From the NCBI GenBank assembly GCA_002293625.1, contig DBDP01000151.1, positions 6,236 through 24,144 of the forward strand: a stretch of 17,909 nucleotides of DNA, read 5' to 3'. The stretch is from Clostridiales bacterium UBA929 (lineage in GTDB: Bacteria; Bacillota; Clostridia; Oscillospirales; UBA929). The notes beneath the pieces are model-generated. The model ran no database searches and was not told the origin of the DNA. It saw only the letters and a program-made list of their open reading frames with translations. Made by a program: the position numbers and the translations under genes. Below, piece by piece: positions 1-7,127 of the stretch (position 1 is its first letter; the number at the start of each line of letters is the position of its first letter).

Positions 1-318
1 TATCATTATAACAACTCCGCGCCGCTGGAATTGCCGGTCACCACGGCCAACGGCGTAAATCCTCGCATCGATCGGGTTGTGCTTCGCTGGGATAATGTGG
101 GGCGCTCGATCAATCTGGCGGTCAAGACCGGCGTACCCGCCGCCGCGCCGGTGGCTCCGGAACTCACCCGGAACGCCGACATCTACGAGATGGGAATCGC
201 CGACGTGCTGGTCGGCAAGGGAGCGGTATCCATTGGCGCGGAAGCGATCACCGACACCCGTATGAATCCGAACCTGTGCGGACTGGTTAACTCTCTTTTA
301 ACAGCGGTATACGAATAA
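1..318 (+). CDS. Phage tail/baseplate structural protein, C-terminal part (5' end outside window)
   Basis: The reading frame is open from the first base, so the gene starts before the window and 105 residues are visible. A TTG at position 31 is an internal codon, not a likely start. The stretch NPRIDRVVLRWD, then a Pro/Ala-rich segment, a YEMGIADVLVGKGA segment and a closing ITDTRMNPNLCG motif match, from memory, the C-terminal part of tail or baseplate proteins in clostridial phages and prophages, where IDRVVLR and ITDxR recur. It would be a virion component with no enzymatic role. The stop codon shares one base with the ATG of the next gene (TAATG), so the two are probably translationally coupled in a late tail operon. 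The family call rests on motif memory; the exact position in the virion cannot be told. Confidence 0.7.
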   Translation, partial: YHYNNSAPLELPVTTANGVNPRIDRVVLRWDNVGRSINLAVKTGVPAAAPVAPELTRNADIYEMGIADVLVGKGAVSIGAEAITDTRMNPNLCGLVNSLLTAVYE

Positions 319-2666
319 TGGCGGACATCAATAACGTAACGCTGACGGCGGGTTCCAGCCCAACCGTAAAATATACCATTACATACACAAAGACCCGCCC
401 GAATAACAGTCATATGACCTACAATTTCACCGTTTCGGCGGCGCTGGGCAGCAGCGGTTCCTTCATCGGCTCCGGCATGGCGCTCCTGTGCACCGTAACC
501 GTGAACGGTTCCTCCGGTCAGGTGCGTATCAAAGCCAATGACAACGACAACTGGAACGGCACCACACCACGCGTCAGAACCGTGACGGTGACCTGCGCCT
601 CCGCGACGGCGAACGCGGCGCAAACAGTGCGGTTTCAGGTGGTTTCGGACGGGCGCGGACAGATCAGCTCCGGCGTAATTGACAACAGCGACTATACGGT
701 CACATCCTCCGCACTGTTATATACGGCTTGCGGAGCGCCGACCTCCTGCATGGTCGCGCCGACCGTGGCCGAGGGGAACGTCACGCTCACATGGAGCGGC
801 GCGTCAAGCGGCACCAACAACGCGATATCATCCTATGAAATCCAGTATTCGGAGTCCACCAACAACTCGACATGGGGCGCGTGGACGGCGCTGACCACCG
901 TGAACTCCTCTGCCGGAAATGGGAGCGTATCGGTCGCGCCGTCAAGTACGCGCGGCGACTACCGCCGCTTTCAGGTGCGGACGCGCGGGAGCGCCGGGGC
1001 GAGTTATTACTCCGGCTGGAAGATATCGACCAACTCTGTGCGGAAAAACACCGCGCCGGTTGCGCCGTCTTCCGTAACCGCCAGTCCCGCGACATATTCC
1101 AACGAGAGCATTACACTGTCGTGGTCAGGCGCTTCGGGCGGCACCAGTATTATAAAGGGATACCAGATCGCCAGCCGGACGTCCACAAACAACTCGACTT
1201 GGAGCGCGTGGAGTGTGCTGACCACCTTGAACCACGCCGCTTCCAGCGGAAGCTATACCCCGACGGTCAGTCGCGTTCCCGGCACATATACCCAATTCGG
1301 CGTCTGGACGATTGACGCGTTGGGTGTCTATTCCGGCGAAAAAGTCAGCAATAGCATCTATTGCAACATCACGGCATGCGGAGCGCCGACCTCCTGTTCG
1401 GTCAGTGCGGCGCTCTCGGAGGGCAATGTGACGCTTTCGTGGGCGGGTGCCTCCTCCGGCGCGGGGAACGCGATATCTTCCTATGAAATTCAGTACAGCG
1501 AATCGACCGACAACGCCGCTTGGGGCGCATGGTCGGCACTGACCACGGTGACCACTGCTGCAACTTCCGTAAACCTATCTGTCACGCCGTCAAGCACGCG
1601 CGGCAATTACCGCCGATTTCAAGTGCGGACGCGCGGCACGGCGGGTGCGAACTACTATTCCGGCTGGAGGATATCATCCAATTCTGTGCGAAAGAACATC
1701 CTTGCCACGCCGCCGCAGACCGTCACCGCGAGTCCGGCCATCTATATCGGCAGTCAGGTGACCGTGGCTTGGTCGGGCGCTTCGCCCGGAACCGGCACGA
1801 TCAAGCAGTATGTGATACAGGAGTCGGTTTCCACAAACAATCAGTCCTCGTGGTCGTCTTGGGAAACAGCGGCAACCGTCAGCACCTCCGAAACCTCCGG
1901 GAGCGCGGCGCTTTCCGCGAGTACAGTGCCGAAAACCTATACCCGTTACCGCATCGCCGTAACCGATGCGCTGGGCGGCGTGTCGGCGTATGTTCTCAGC
2001 AACGCCGTCCGCAAAAACTCGCCGCCGCTGGCTCCGGCAGTGGAAGCGCCAAAGACCGGGAGTGTCACGTATAACCCGAAGCCCATGTATTTGATCCAAA
2101 CCCAGACGGAACCGGACGGCACCGAGCAAGCGATCTGGGTTCACAGCGCAAACGGCGAATGGTACAACAGCGTGGATCATCCGGAGTGTTTTACCACACC
2201 CGGAAAAACCTCCGCCGCTATCAAAACCGTGTTTACAGAGCCGAACGCGGTGGAACCGGGCAGCTATACCGTCACCTTCCAATGCCGGGATGAGTTTTCC
2301 ACAAGTGCTTCGGTGAATCGTTCATTCACAATTGAGCCTTCGCCCTTCGAGGAAATCACCGCTAACGAGACGCACGTCAAGGCGGCACATATTCAGAAAC
2401 TGCGCACCGCCACCAACAATCTCCGAAATTATTACAATCTGCCGCCGTATGCGTGGGCGGACGAGATCGTCCCCGGCAGGACGCAGGTGCGCGACTGGCC
2501 GTTTCATATCTCGGAGCTTCGCGCGGCGGTGCAGGGGGTTATCGATAAGATCAATTCGTTCGATACCGATGCGGGACTGCCTCCGGTGGCGTGGATCGAT
2601 ATCGGCACCGGACGGCCACGGGCTGATGTGATGAGGCAGTTGGTGGAGTTGGTGTTGGGGCTGTAA
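318..2666 (+). CDS. Phage tail protein with four fibronectin-III-like domains
   Basis: This 782-residue protein follows the upstream tail gene with a one-base overlap and no clear ribosome-binding site, which suggests coupled translation. Residues 1-135 form a Ser/Thr-rich beta domain. Residues 137-567 hold four domains of about 108 residues in A-B-A-B order. The A domains open with ACGAPTSC and contain EGNVTLxWxGASSG, SYEIQYSES and RRFQVRTRG. The B domains carry TVTASPA and WSGAS. These have the look of fibronectin type III modules that display a receptor-binding or spacer surface on tail tips. Residues 568-680 form one further beta domain. The last 100 residues are helical, with an HIQKLRTATNNLR segment and a second HISELRAAVQG segment, a C-terminal pattern I associate with clostridial phage tail proteins. 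There is no signal peptide or membrane segment. It is most likely a tail fibre or minor structural protein; host-range function is inferred. Confidence 0.75.
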   Translation: MADINNVTLTAGSSPTVKYTITYTKTRPNNSHMTYNFTVSAALGSSGSFIGSGMALLCTVTVNGSSGQVRIKANDNDNWNGTTPRVRTVTVTCASATANAAQTVRFQVVSDGRGQISSGVIDNSDYTVTSSALLYTACGAPTSCMVAPTVAEGNVTLTWSGASSGTNNAISSYEIQYSESTNNSTWGAWTALTTVNSSAGNGSVSVAPSSTRGDYRRFQVRTRGSAGASYYSGWKISTNSVRKNTAPVAPSSVTASPATYSNESITLSWSGASGGTSIIKGYQIASRTSTNNSTWSAWSVLTTLNHAASSGSYTPTVSRVPGTYTQFGVWTIDALGVYSGEKVSNSIYCNITACGAPTSCSVSAALSEGNVTLSWAGASSGAGNAISSYEIQYSESTDNAAWGAWSALTTVTTAATSVNLSVTPSSTRGNYRRFQVRTRGTAGANYYSGWRISSNSVRKNILATPPQTVTASPAIYIGSQVTVAWSGASPGTGTIKQYVIQESVSTNNQSSWSSWETAATVSTSETSGSAALSASTVPKTYTRYRIAVTDALGGVSAYVLSNAVRKNSPPLAPAVEAPKTGSVTYNPKPMYLIQTQTEPDGTEQAIWVHSANGEWYNSVDHPECFTTPGKTSAAIKTVFTEPNAVEPGSYTVTFQCRDEFSTSASVNRSFTIEPSPFEEITANETHVKAAHIQKLRTATNNLRNYYNLPPYAWADEIVPGRTQVRDWPFHISELRAAVQGVIDKINSFDTDAGLPPVAWIDIGTGRPRADVMRQLVELVLGL
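727..2018 (+). repeat. Intragenic 648-bp duplication encoding the ABAB fibronectin-like domains
   Basis: Copy one runs from 727 to 1374 and copy two from 1375 to 2018. Both open with the same bases, TGCGGAGCGCCGACCTCCTG at 729 and 1377, exactly 648 bp (216 codons) apart. The A halves remain very similar in protein (SYEIQYSES, PSSTRG, RRFQVRTRG, YYSGW, NSVRKN all recur), while the B halves have diverged much more. The pattern is that of an in-frame tandem duplication of a two-domain unit within a tail gene. Confidence 0.85.
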
Positions 2667-2686
2667 GTTTGGTAAGGCATGTCCCT

Positions 2687-2751
2687 TTTATAGCGGAATA
2701 AAGCTGCTTGTGGTTGGGTTTACTTTTGTTTTAAATTCAGTTCGCTATAAA
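2687..2751. repeat. 9-bp inverted repeat in the convergent gap
   Basis: TTTATAGCG at 2687-2695 is the exact complement of CGCTATAAA at 2743-2751, with 47 bases between. The right arm covers the stop codon (2745-2747) of the serine recombinase, and the left arm lies just after the tail gene stop. The loop is long and there is no GC-rich stem, so this is not a convincing terminator. It could be part of a junction left by the event that truncated the recombinase, or it could be chance. The rest of 2667-2744 holds nothing recognisable. Confidence 0.4.
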
Positions 2752-3653
2752 TAGGGTTCATGGGTTCCCTCGACGACGAACCAATCCTCTCTCGGCACTT
2801 TCCTCGATTTATGGACTTTATAGTTGATCACCTCTTCCCTTCCCTGCACCATGCGCCCCAAGTAGACCTCATTTGTTAAAATACGGCGAACCGAGCTGGC
2901 GCTCCATAGTCCGTCGTTTCCCGCCGGATTCATGAGATTTAATCCTTTTTGGTTTTTATATTTAGTGGGATTCGGAATGCCGAACGTATTCAGTTTTTTT
3001 ACGATCGCGCTCAAGCTCATAAGGCCGTCGGCATACCAGTTGAAAATATCCTTGACAATACCGGCCGCTTCCGGGTCAACAACCAAAACGTCGCTGTTGT
3101 CTTGTTTTTTGTCATAACCATAAGGTGCGAACGCGCCGATAAACTCTCCCAATTTACGCTTCAAATCAAATTTGCTGCGTATTTTTACGGAAGTGTCATA
3201 GGCAAACTGCTCGTTGGTGATCCCCTGTATCTTGACGCCGAGGTTTAAAGCCGAGCCGGGCAGAAGATAGCTGTCGACGTATTGCAGCGTCGTGCTTATA
3301 AAACGGATATCATGCAGCGGGAAATATTCTTCCAAATAATACGTTTGGTCGGATATGTTTCTAAAGCCCCGTGACAAATCGGAAACCAGCAGGCAGTTAA
3401 ACTTTTTTTCCCGAAGCAGCTCCATAACTTCCTGAAACCCCGTCCTGTTCGTATCCGTTCCCGTTTTCCCATCGTCATAGATCACGGCATGCCCGCTTAT
3501 CCGCTCGCCCCGCGCCTTCATCGTTTCTATGTACATCTCTAAATATTTGATCTGATTGTCAACACTCCTGCTTTTTTCGTCCTCCGGCTTTTCCCTATCC
3601 TCATCGGACAGCCTGACATAAGCGATGACCGCCCACACCTTTGCGTCTCCCAT
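2745..3653 (-). CDS. Large serine recombinase, C-terminally truncated
   Basis: Site-specific recombinase of the large serine family, which cuts and rejoins phage or transposon attachment sites through a serine-DNA link. The N-terminal resolvase domain (residues 7-155) has AYVRLSDED with catalytic Ser16 and Arg14, the YDDGKTGTDTNRTGF loop (59-73) and DLSRGFRN (92-99). The recombinase domain follows, with NEQFAYDTSVKIRS, GAFAPYGYDKK and WSASSVRRILTNEVYLG (250-266). The protein ends at residue 302 with EGTHEPYL, where relatives continue with a zinc beta-ribbon and coiled coil to about 450-550 residues. These domains bind and control attachment-site DNA, so the protein is probably inactive or altered. 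The ATG at 3653 has AAAGGAG at 3667-3673, a normal spacing. The motif DLSRGFRN has Gly and Phe swapped relative to the usual DLSRFGRN. Its neighbours are a phage tail gene (convergent) and a LuxR gene (divergent). Confidence 0.88.
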   Translation of the reverse strand: MGDAKVWAVIAYVRLSDEDREKPEDEKSRSVDNQIKYLEMYIETMKARGERISGHAVIYDDGKTGTDTNRTGFQEVMELLREKKFNCLLVSDLSRGFRNISDQTYYLEEYFPLHDIRFISTTLQYVDSYLLPGSALNLGVKIQGITNEQFAYDTSVKIRSKFDLKRKLGEFIGAFAPYGYDKKQDNSDVLVVDPEAAGIVKDIFNWYADGLMSLSAIVKKLNTFGIPNPTKYKNQKGLNLMNPAGNDGLWSASSVRRILTNEVYLGRMVQGREEVINYKVHKSRKVPREDWFVVEGTHEPYL

Positions 3654-3736
3654 AGTCTTGCCACACTCCTTTACGTTCTAGGCACCCTCTCAGCGTAACT
3701 TGCGCTGCCGCCGCAAATAAGACAGTGACATAAAAT

Positions 3737-3764
3737 TTTATACATCTCACAAGCGGCGTGAAAA
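3737..3764 (-). promoter_or_regulatory. Candidate sigma-A promoter for the serine recombinase
   Basis: On the minus strand TTTTCA (3759-3764) lies 16 bases before TATAAA (3737-3742), giving a leader of about 75 bases before the ATG at 3653. The -10 box overlaps a perfect 12-bp palindrome, ATAAAATTTTAT, at 3730-3741, which could be an operator or simply AT-rich chance. The match to the consensus is moderate, so this is a suggestion only. Confidence 0.3.
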
Positions 3765-3817
3765 CGTAAGTGAATCAATCGCAAAAACCACTGTATAAAA
3801 TAGCGCTTAACTCGTTT

Positions 3818-3849
3818 GGGTTATACAAAAAGCGCCGGGTTCGTATAAA
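3818..3849 (+). promoter_or_regulatory. Direct repeat and weak promoter candidate ahead of the LuxR gene
   Basis: GGGTTATACAAA (3818-3829) and GGGTTCGTATAAA (3837-3849) form an imperfect direct repeat 19 bases apart. The second copy contains TATAAA (3844-3849), a plausible -10 box, with a poor -35 (TTATAC at 3821) 17 bases before it. A regulator binding on one DNA face could use such repeats, and autoregulation by the LuxR protein would fit, but nothing in the sequence proves it. The gene has a strong AGGGGGGAG at 3869-3877, four bases before the ATG at 3882. Confidence 0.25.
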
Positions 3850-3881
3850 TATTTCTGTATCAGGCTTTAGGGGGGAGAATC

Positions 3882-6380
3882 ATGCGGCTTTTCGGGATGG
3901 ATTGGGCAGACGGCCTTGTCCGTCCGCGCGTGAACAAGCTGCTGACAGAGGCGGTTAAGCTTCCGTTGACAATCGTTCGCGCGGGAGCGGGCTGCGGCAA
4001 GACCCGCGCCGTCTTTGATTTTACACGTATGTTTTCCGTCTCATGGATGCAGCTCTCCGAGCGCGACAACGCCGGATCGCGCTTTTGGGCTAAATATATC
4101 AAACTCATCGCCGGATGGAACGAAGCCTTTACCGAACATTGCCGGGAGCTTGGCTTTCCTGATACGGAGGATAAGTTAAACCGGCACTTCACCCTGCGGA
4201 AACGCTACGCACCGGCAGGGAGACGGATAATCGTAATTGACGACCTGCATATACTCTCCCACCCCGACGTCCTCCTATTTTTAGAGAGAGGGCTGCGCGA
4301 AATCGTTGAAAACACTTCCGTGATCCTGATTTGCCGTGAACTGCCGGATATAAACCTAACTGACCGGCAAACGAGAGAACAAATCTCCGTTATTTCCGAG
4401 GAGGATCTGAACTTTACCGAAAACGAACTCGCGATTTATTTCAGCAAGCAAGGACTTTCGGTACCGAAGGCGACACTGCTCGATGTTCTTGAAGACACGG
4501 GCGGCTGGGCATTTTCGGTGAATTTTGTAGCTCAAGCCTTGAAACGTTCGCCCGGATACGCGGGATACGCCGGAAAGGCGATGAAGCATAATATCTTTAA
4601 GCTGATGGAAACGGAGGTATTTAACACCATATCCGGGCAGCTGCAAAGATTTCTTGTTCGGCTTTCACTGATCGACCACCTTTCGGCCGAACTCATCGCC
4701 GAACTCGCCAGAGAAGACGAATCCATCCTCTCCGAGCTAAAAAAGCAAAACGCTTATATACGCTTTGACAGCTTTATCAACGCCTATCAGATACATCACT
4801 TATTTCTTGGTTTTTTACGCACGAAGAAACACATTCTTTCGGATGAGAAGACCTCTGAAACATACCGTACAGCCGCACGGTGGTGCGTCCAAAATGGTTT
4901 TGAATCCGACGCATTGAGCTACTTTGAAAAATTGGGAGATTATGAATCTATTATCTCCGTCCTGACCGCGCTCCCCGTGCAAATGCCGCGGGACATAGCT
5001 TTGCAGGCCGCGGACATTCTCGGCCGCGCCCCGGAGGACGCGGGGGTGAAGATTGACAATTTCGCCGTAATGCATGTGAGGATGATTACCCGCCTGTGCC
5101 GTTATCAAGAGGCGCTTGCTCTGATGCAAAAGTATGAGCGGCGGTTTCTTCCGCTGCCGGAGGGTCATGCCTTTCGCAACCGAACGTTAGGAATGATTTA
5201 TTACAACTGGGGAAACGTGCGGGCGCTGATGTGTACGTCGGACGGACGCTTCGACTTTGATCTGTTTTACGCTAAAATGGATGATTGCCTGACAAAAGCC
5301 CCGGTGGGGCTTGACCAATACGCCGACTTGCCGATCGGCTTTTGGGCGAGCCTCGCCGGCTCCTCCCCTCGCCTGTACACAGAAGCCGCGGAACGGACAG
5401 TGAAGCATGTCACCAATTGCTGGAACGGCGCGACCGCAGGCATCGACGTCCTGTGCCGGGCGGAGCTTCTTTTTTATCAGGGAGAGAGTAAAGCGGCGCA
5501 TCCCCTTCTTATGGAAGCCCTTCGCAAGGCGCGGGGGAACCGGCAGTTCGAAATCGAGCATAAGGCGCTCTTTTACCTCGTGCGGCTGGCGCTGTGGCGC
5601 GGTGACTATGAAAAAGCCCGACGGATCTTGCGGGAGATGGAAACCAAACTCGGCGAAAAAAGATACTTTCATCGTTTTTTGAATTATGACGCCGCCCTAG
5701 CATTTCTTTTTCTTACCCTCCGCAGGCCGGAGGATGTTCCCGTCTGGCTGATGGGGGAGTTCGCTCCGTACGCTCACGCGTACTTCATTGAAAACCTGGC
5801 AAATCAGCTAAAAGCGAGATATCATTACCTGACGAGAAATTATCCGCCCCTGCTTGCCTATATTGCGGATATGAAACATCGGGAATCCATCCTGTACGGC
5901 CGCGTGGAAATGTTTGCGCTGGAAGCGTGCGTGCATTATAAAATGAAAAACGTCTCCGCAGCGCTGGAGGCGCTTCAGAGAGCGTATGATGAATCATCCG
6001 CCGACGCCATTGTGGCGCCGTTTATAGAACTCGGCAAAGATATGCGGACCCTTGTCTCCCGCGCAAAACGGGAATCCGGGATTCCCCAAGAATGGCTTGA
6101 AAGCGTACGGAGAAGATCATCGTCGTTCGCAAAGATCCAATCGGTCATGATCGCCGGATGCGAGAAAGACCGGGAAATCCATCGCGGGTTGGAGTTATCC
6201 GCGCGGGAAAGTGAAGTGTTATCCGATCTTTGCAGGGGTCTTTCCCGCACGGAGATTGCCGAGAAACAATCTCTGTCCGTCAACACGGTAAACTCTGTCG
6301 TAAATAATATCTTCAGTAAGCTTGGCGCCCGCAATACCATTGACGCCGTGCGTATCGCCGCGGAGGAACGGCTAATATAA
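3882..6380 (+). CDS. MalT-type LuxR family ATP-dependent transcriptional regulator
   Basis: This 832-residue protein is a large cytoplasmic regulator of the LAL/MalT type (STAND ATPase plus LuxR helix-turn-helix). The P-loop is GAGCGKT at 35-41 and the Walker B strand is IIVIDDLH at 116-123. A following helical arm (about 190-330) matches the NACHT/MalT-like layout, including GGWAFSVNFVAQAL. Residues about 330-750 are alpha-helical with TPR-like pairs, the usual inducer-sensing solenoid. The C-terminus (770-832) is a GerE/LuxR domain with LSARESEVLSDLCRGLS, EIAEKQSLSVNTVNSVV and FSKLGARN. Family members bind ATP and a small inducer, oligomerise and activate promoters; the inducer here is unknown. 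The start is set by AGGGGGGAG just upstream. The gene stands alone, divergent from the recombinase and ended by a hairpin, so its target is not obvious. It may be cargo of the surrounding element. Confidence 0.9.
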   Translation: MRLFGMDWADGLVRPRVNKLLTEAVKLPLTIVRAGAGCGKTRAVFDFTRMFSVSWMQLSERDNAGSRFWAKYIKLIAGWNEAFTEHCRELGFPDTEDKLNRHFTLRKRYAPAGRRIIVIDDLHILSHPDVLLFLERGLREIVENTSVILICRELPDINLTDRQTREQISVISEEDLNFTENELAIYFSKQGLSVPKATLLDVLEDTGGWAFSVNFVAQALKRSPGYAGYAGKAMKHNIFKLMETEVFNTISGQLQRFLVRLSLIDHLSAELIAELAREDESILSELKKQNAYIRFDSFINAYQIHHLFLGFLRTKKHILSDEKTSETYRTAARWCVQNGFESDALSYFEKLGDYESIISVLTALPVQMPRDIALQAADILGRAPEDAGVKIDNFAVMHVRMITRLCRYQEALALMQKYERRFLPLPEGHAFRNRTLGMIYYNWGNVRALMCTSDGRFDFDLFYAKMDDCLTKAPVGLDQYADLPIGFWASLAGSSPRLYTEAAERTVKHVTNCWNGATAGIDVLCRAELLFYQGESKAAHPLLMEALRKARGNRQFEIEHKALFYLVRLALWRGDYEKARRILREMETKLGEKRYFHRFLNYDAALAFLFLTLRRPEDVPVWLMGEFAPYAHAYFIENLANQLKARYHYLTRNYPPLLAYIADMKHRESILYGRVEMFALEACVHYKMKNVSAALEALQRAYDESSADAIVAPFIELGKDMRTLVSRAKRESGIPQEWLESVRRRSSSFAKIQSVMIAGCEKDREIHRGLELSARESEVLSDLCRGLSRTEIAEKQSLSVNTVNSVVNNIFSKLGARNTIDAVRIAAEERLI

Positions 6381-6405
6381 GAGCAGGGCATCATCTGCCC
6401 TGCTC
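6381..6405. terminator. Perfect 10-bp hairpin between convergent genes
   Basis: GAGCAGGGCA (6381-6390) pairs perfectly with TGCCCTGCTC (6396-6405) around a 5-base loop, TCATC. It starts directly after the LuxR stop codon and ends five bases before the stop of the convergent small gene. A good T-run is missing on both sides, so it is a likely bidirectional terminator or 3'-end stabiliser rather than a textbook intrinsic terminator. Confidence 0.7.
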
Positions 6406-6410
6406 CGCAA

Positions 6411-6779
6411 TTACACGCACTTATACGGACAAATCTTCCCCGGATATGGTTTACATGGCGGAGGCGCGGGCGGCCTCTTTTCGGCGGGTTCCTTCGGCAG
6501 GCACTGAATCACTTTGTCCAGTTTGTTCGTCAGGACAAGCTGCATGTCCGTTACGCGTCCCAGCATGTTTGCAACGCTTTGGTTCACGTCCAAAACCGTT
6601 TGCATTTCAGGTTTTTGAGAAGTCTTTATTTTCTCCAGCGCATATTGAATCTTCTCCCCTTCCGCGTTTATGATATGGCTTAGGGCGATTTCTTCAAGCG
6701 CAATGGATGTTAAAATCGCGTTGACCGCGTTTTCGCGCGTCAGGATTGAGCTTGGATTTGGGAACGCGGGCATTGACAT
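6411..6779 (-). CDS. Small conserved clostridial protein, possibly spore-surface associated
   Basis: Encodes 122 residues from the ATG at 6779, chosen because AAAGGAG (6788-6794) lies eight bases before it. An in-frame ATG at 6815 would add twelve residues but would put this ribosome-binding site inside the coding region. The N-terminal half carries MPAFPNPSSILTRENAVNAI followed by ILTSIALEEIALSHIINAEG and EKIQYALE. I recall this helix-rich signature from clostridial proteins annotated as spore coat, exosporium or collagen-like. A middle coiled-coil-like helix (about 62-95, QSVANMLGRVTDMQLVLTNK) leads to a Pro-rich, Cys-containing tail ending in CKPYPGKICPYKCV. There is no signal peptide. The tail with three cysteines could crosslink or bind metal. 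The spore link is a recollection of family context, not shown by the sequence. No clear sporulation-sigma promoter was found upstream. Confidence 0.7.
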   Translation of the reverse strand: MSMPAFPNPSSILTRENAVNAILTSIALEEIALSHIINAEGEKIQYALEKIKTSQKPEMQTVLDVNQSVANMLGRVTDMQLVLTNKLDKVIQCLPKEPAEKRPPAPPPCKPYPGKICPYKCV

Positions 6780-6863
6780 CGGATCCTCTCCTTTCAGGAA
6801 TTTATTGGTGGACACTTACGGCTCAGCAGGCGCGTAAAACTTGCGCCCCCTTTCGCTTTACCG

Positions 6864-6873
6864 AAGACGTCTT
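6864..6873. promoter_or_regulatory. 10-bp palindrome in a divergent intergenic region
   Basis: AAGACGTCTT is a perfect palindrome in the 120-base gap between the two divergent small genes starting at 6779 (-) and 6900 (+). A shared operator is possible, but short palindromes occur by chance. The rest of the gap shows the two ribosome-binding sites and no promoter I would defend. Confidence 0.2.
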
Positions 6874-6899
6874 TATTTTACGGAAAGGACTGGCTCTTT

Positions 6900-7127
6900 A
6901 TGGATTTTGATGGCACCGCGAAAAACGCTCGAGAATCAGGCGCGAAGCGGGGTGGATCCATTGATATAGATCCGCTACTGCCTGTTTCCGAGCGTCTGGA
7001 AATCATTAAGAAACATTTTGGCAATCCGCGTAGTTTTGAAAGCGGGGACGGAGTACGGGTAAAAATCTGCTATAATGGCAGTAAAACGATTGATGATGTT
7101 CTCTTTGAGTATTTTACAAAAGTGTAG
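6900..7127 (+). CDS. Small protein of unknown function (75 aa)
   Basis: The ATG at 6900 is preceded by GGAAAGGA ten bases upstream, and codon use looks normal. The N-terminal 20 residues are polar and basic. The body reads as IDIDPLLPVSERLEIIKKHF, GNPRSFESGDGVRVKI and TIDDVLFEYF. That order (an acidic LP-x-x-ER-helix, then NP-x-x-F, then a short beta strand, then a final helix with tyrosine and phenylalanine) reminds me of short clostridial proteins of 60-75 residues often found near recombinases and on mobile elements. I cannot name a family or a function. Its last 14 bases overlap the end of the convergent HD-GYP gene. It is alone on its strand. The chance that it is an unexpressed open frame is real but I think it is coding. 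Confidence 0.55.
   Translation: MDFDGTAKNARESGAKRGGSIDIDPLLPVSERLEIIKKHFGNPRSFESGDGVRVKICYNGSKTIDDVLFEYFTKV

Noticed and set aside
727..1700. Possible CRISPR or variable-repeat locus
   Set aside because: The repeats are long in-frame protein domains with no short palindromic repeats or spacers.
1674..2282. 202-residue minus-strand frame inside the tail gene
   Set aside because: Shadow of the GC-rich tail gene; the sequence is rich in Arg and Gly with no motif.
1..2666. Diversity-generating retroelement target in the tail protein
   Set aside because: No reverse transcriptase, template repeat or adenine-biased variable repeat is visible in the window.
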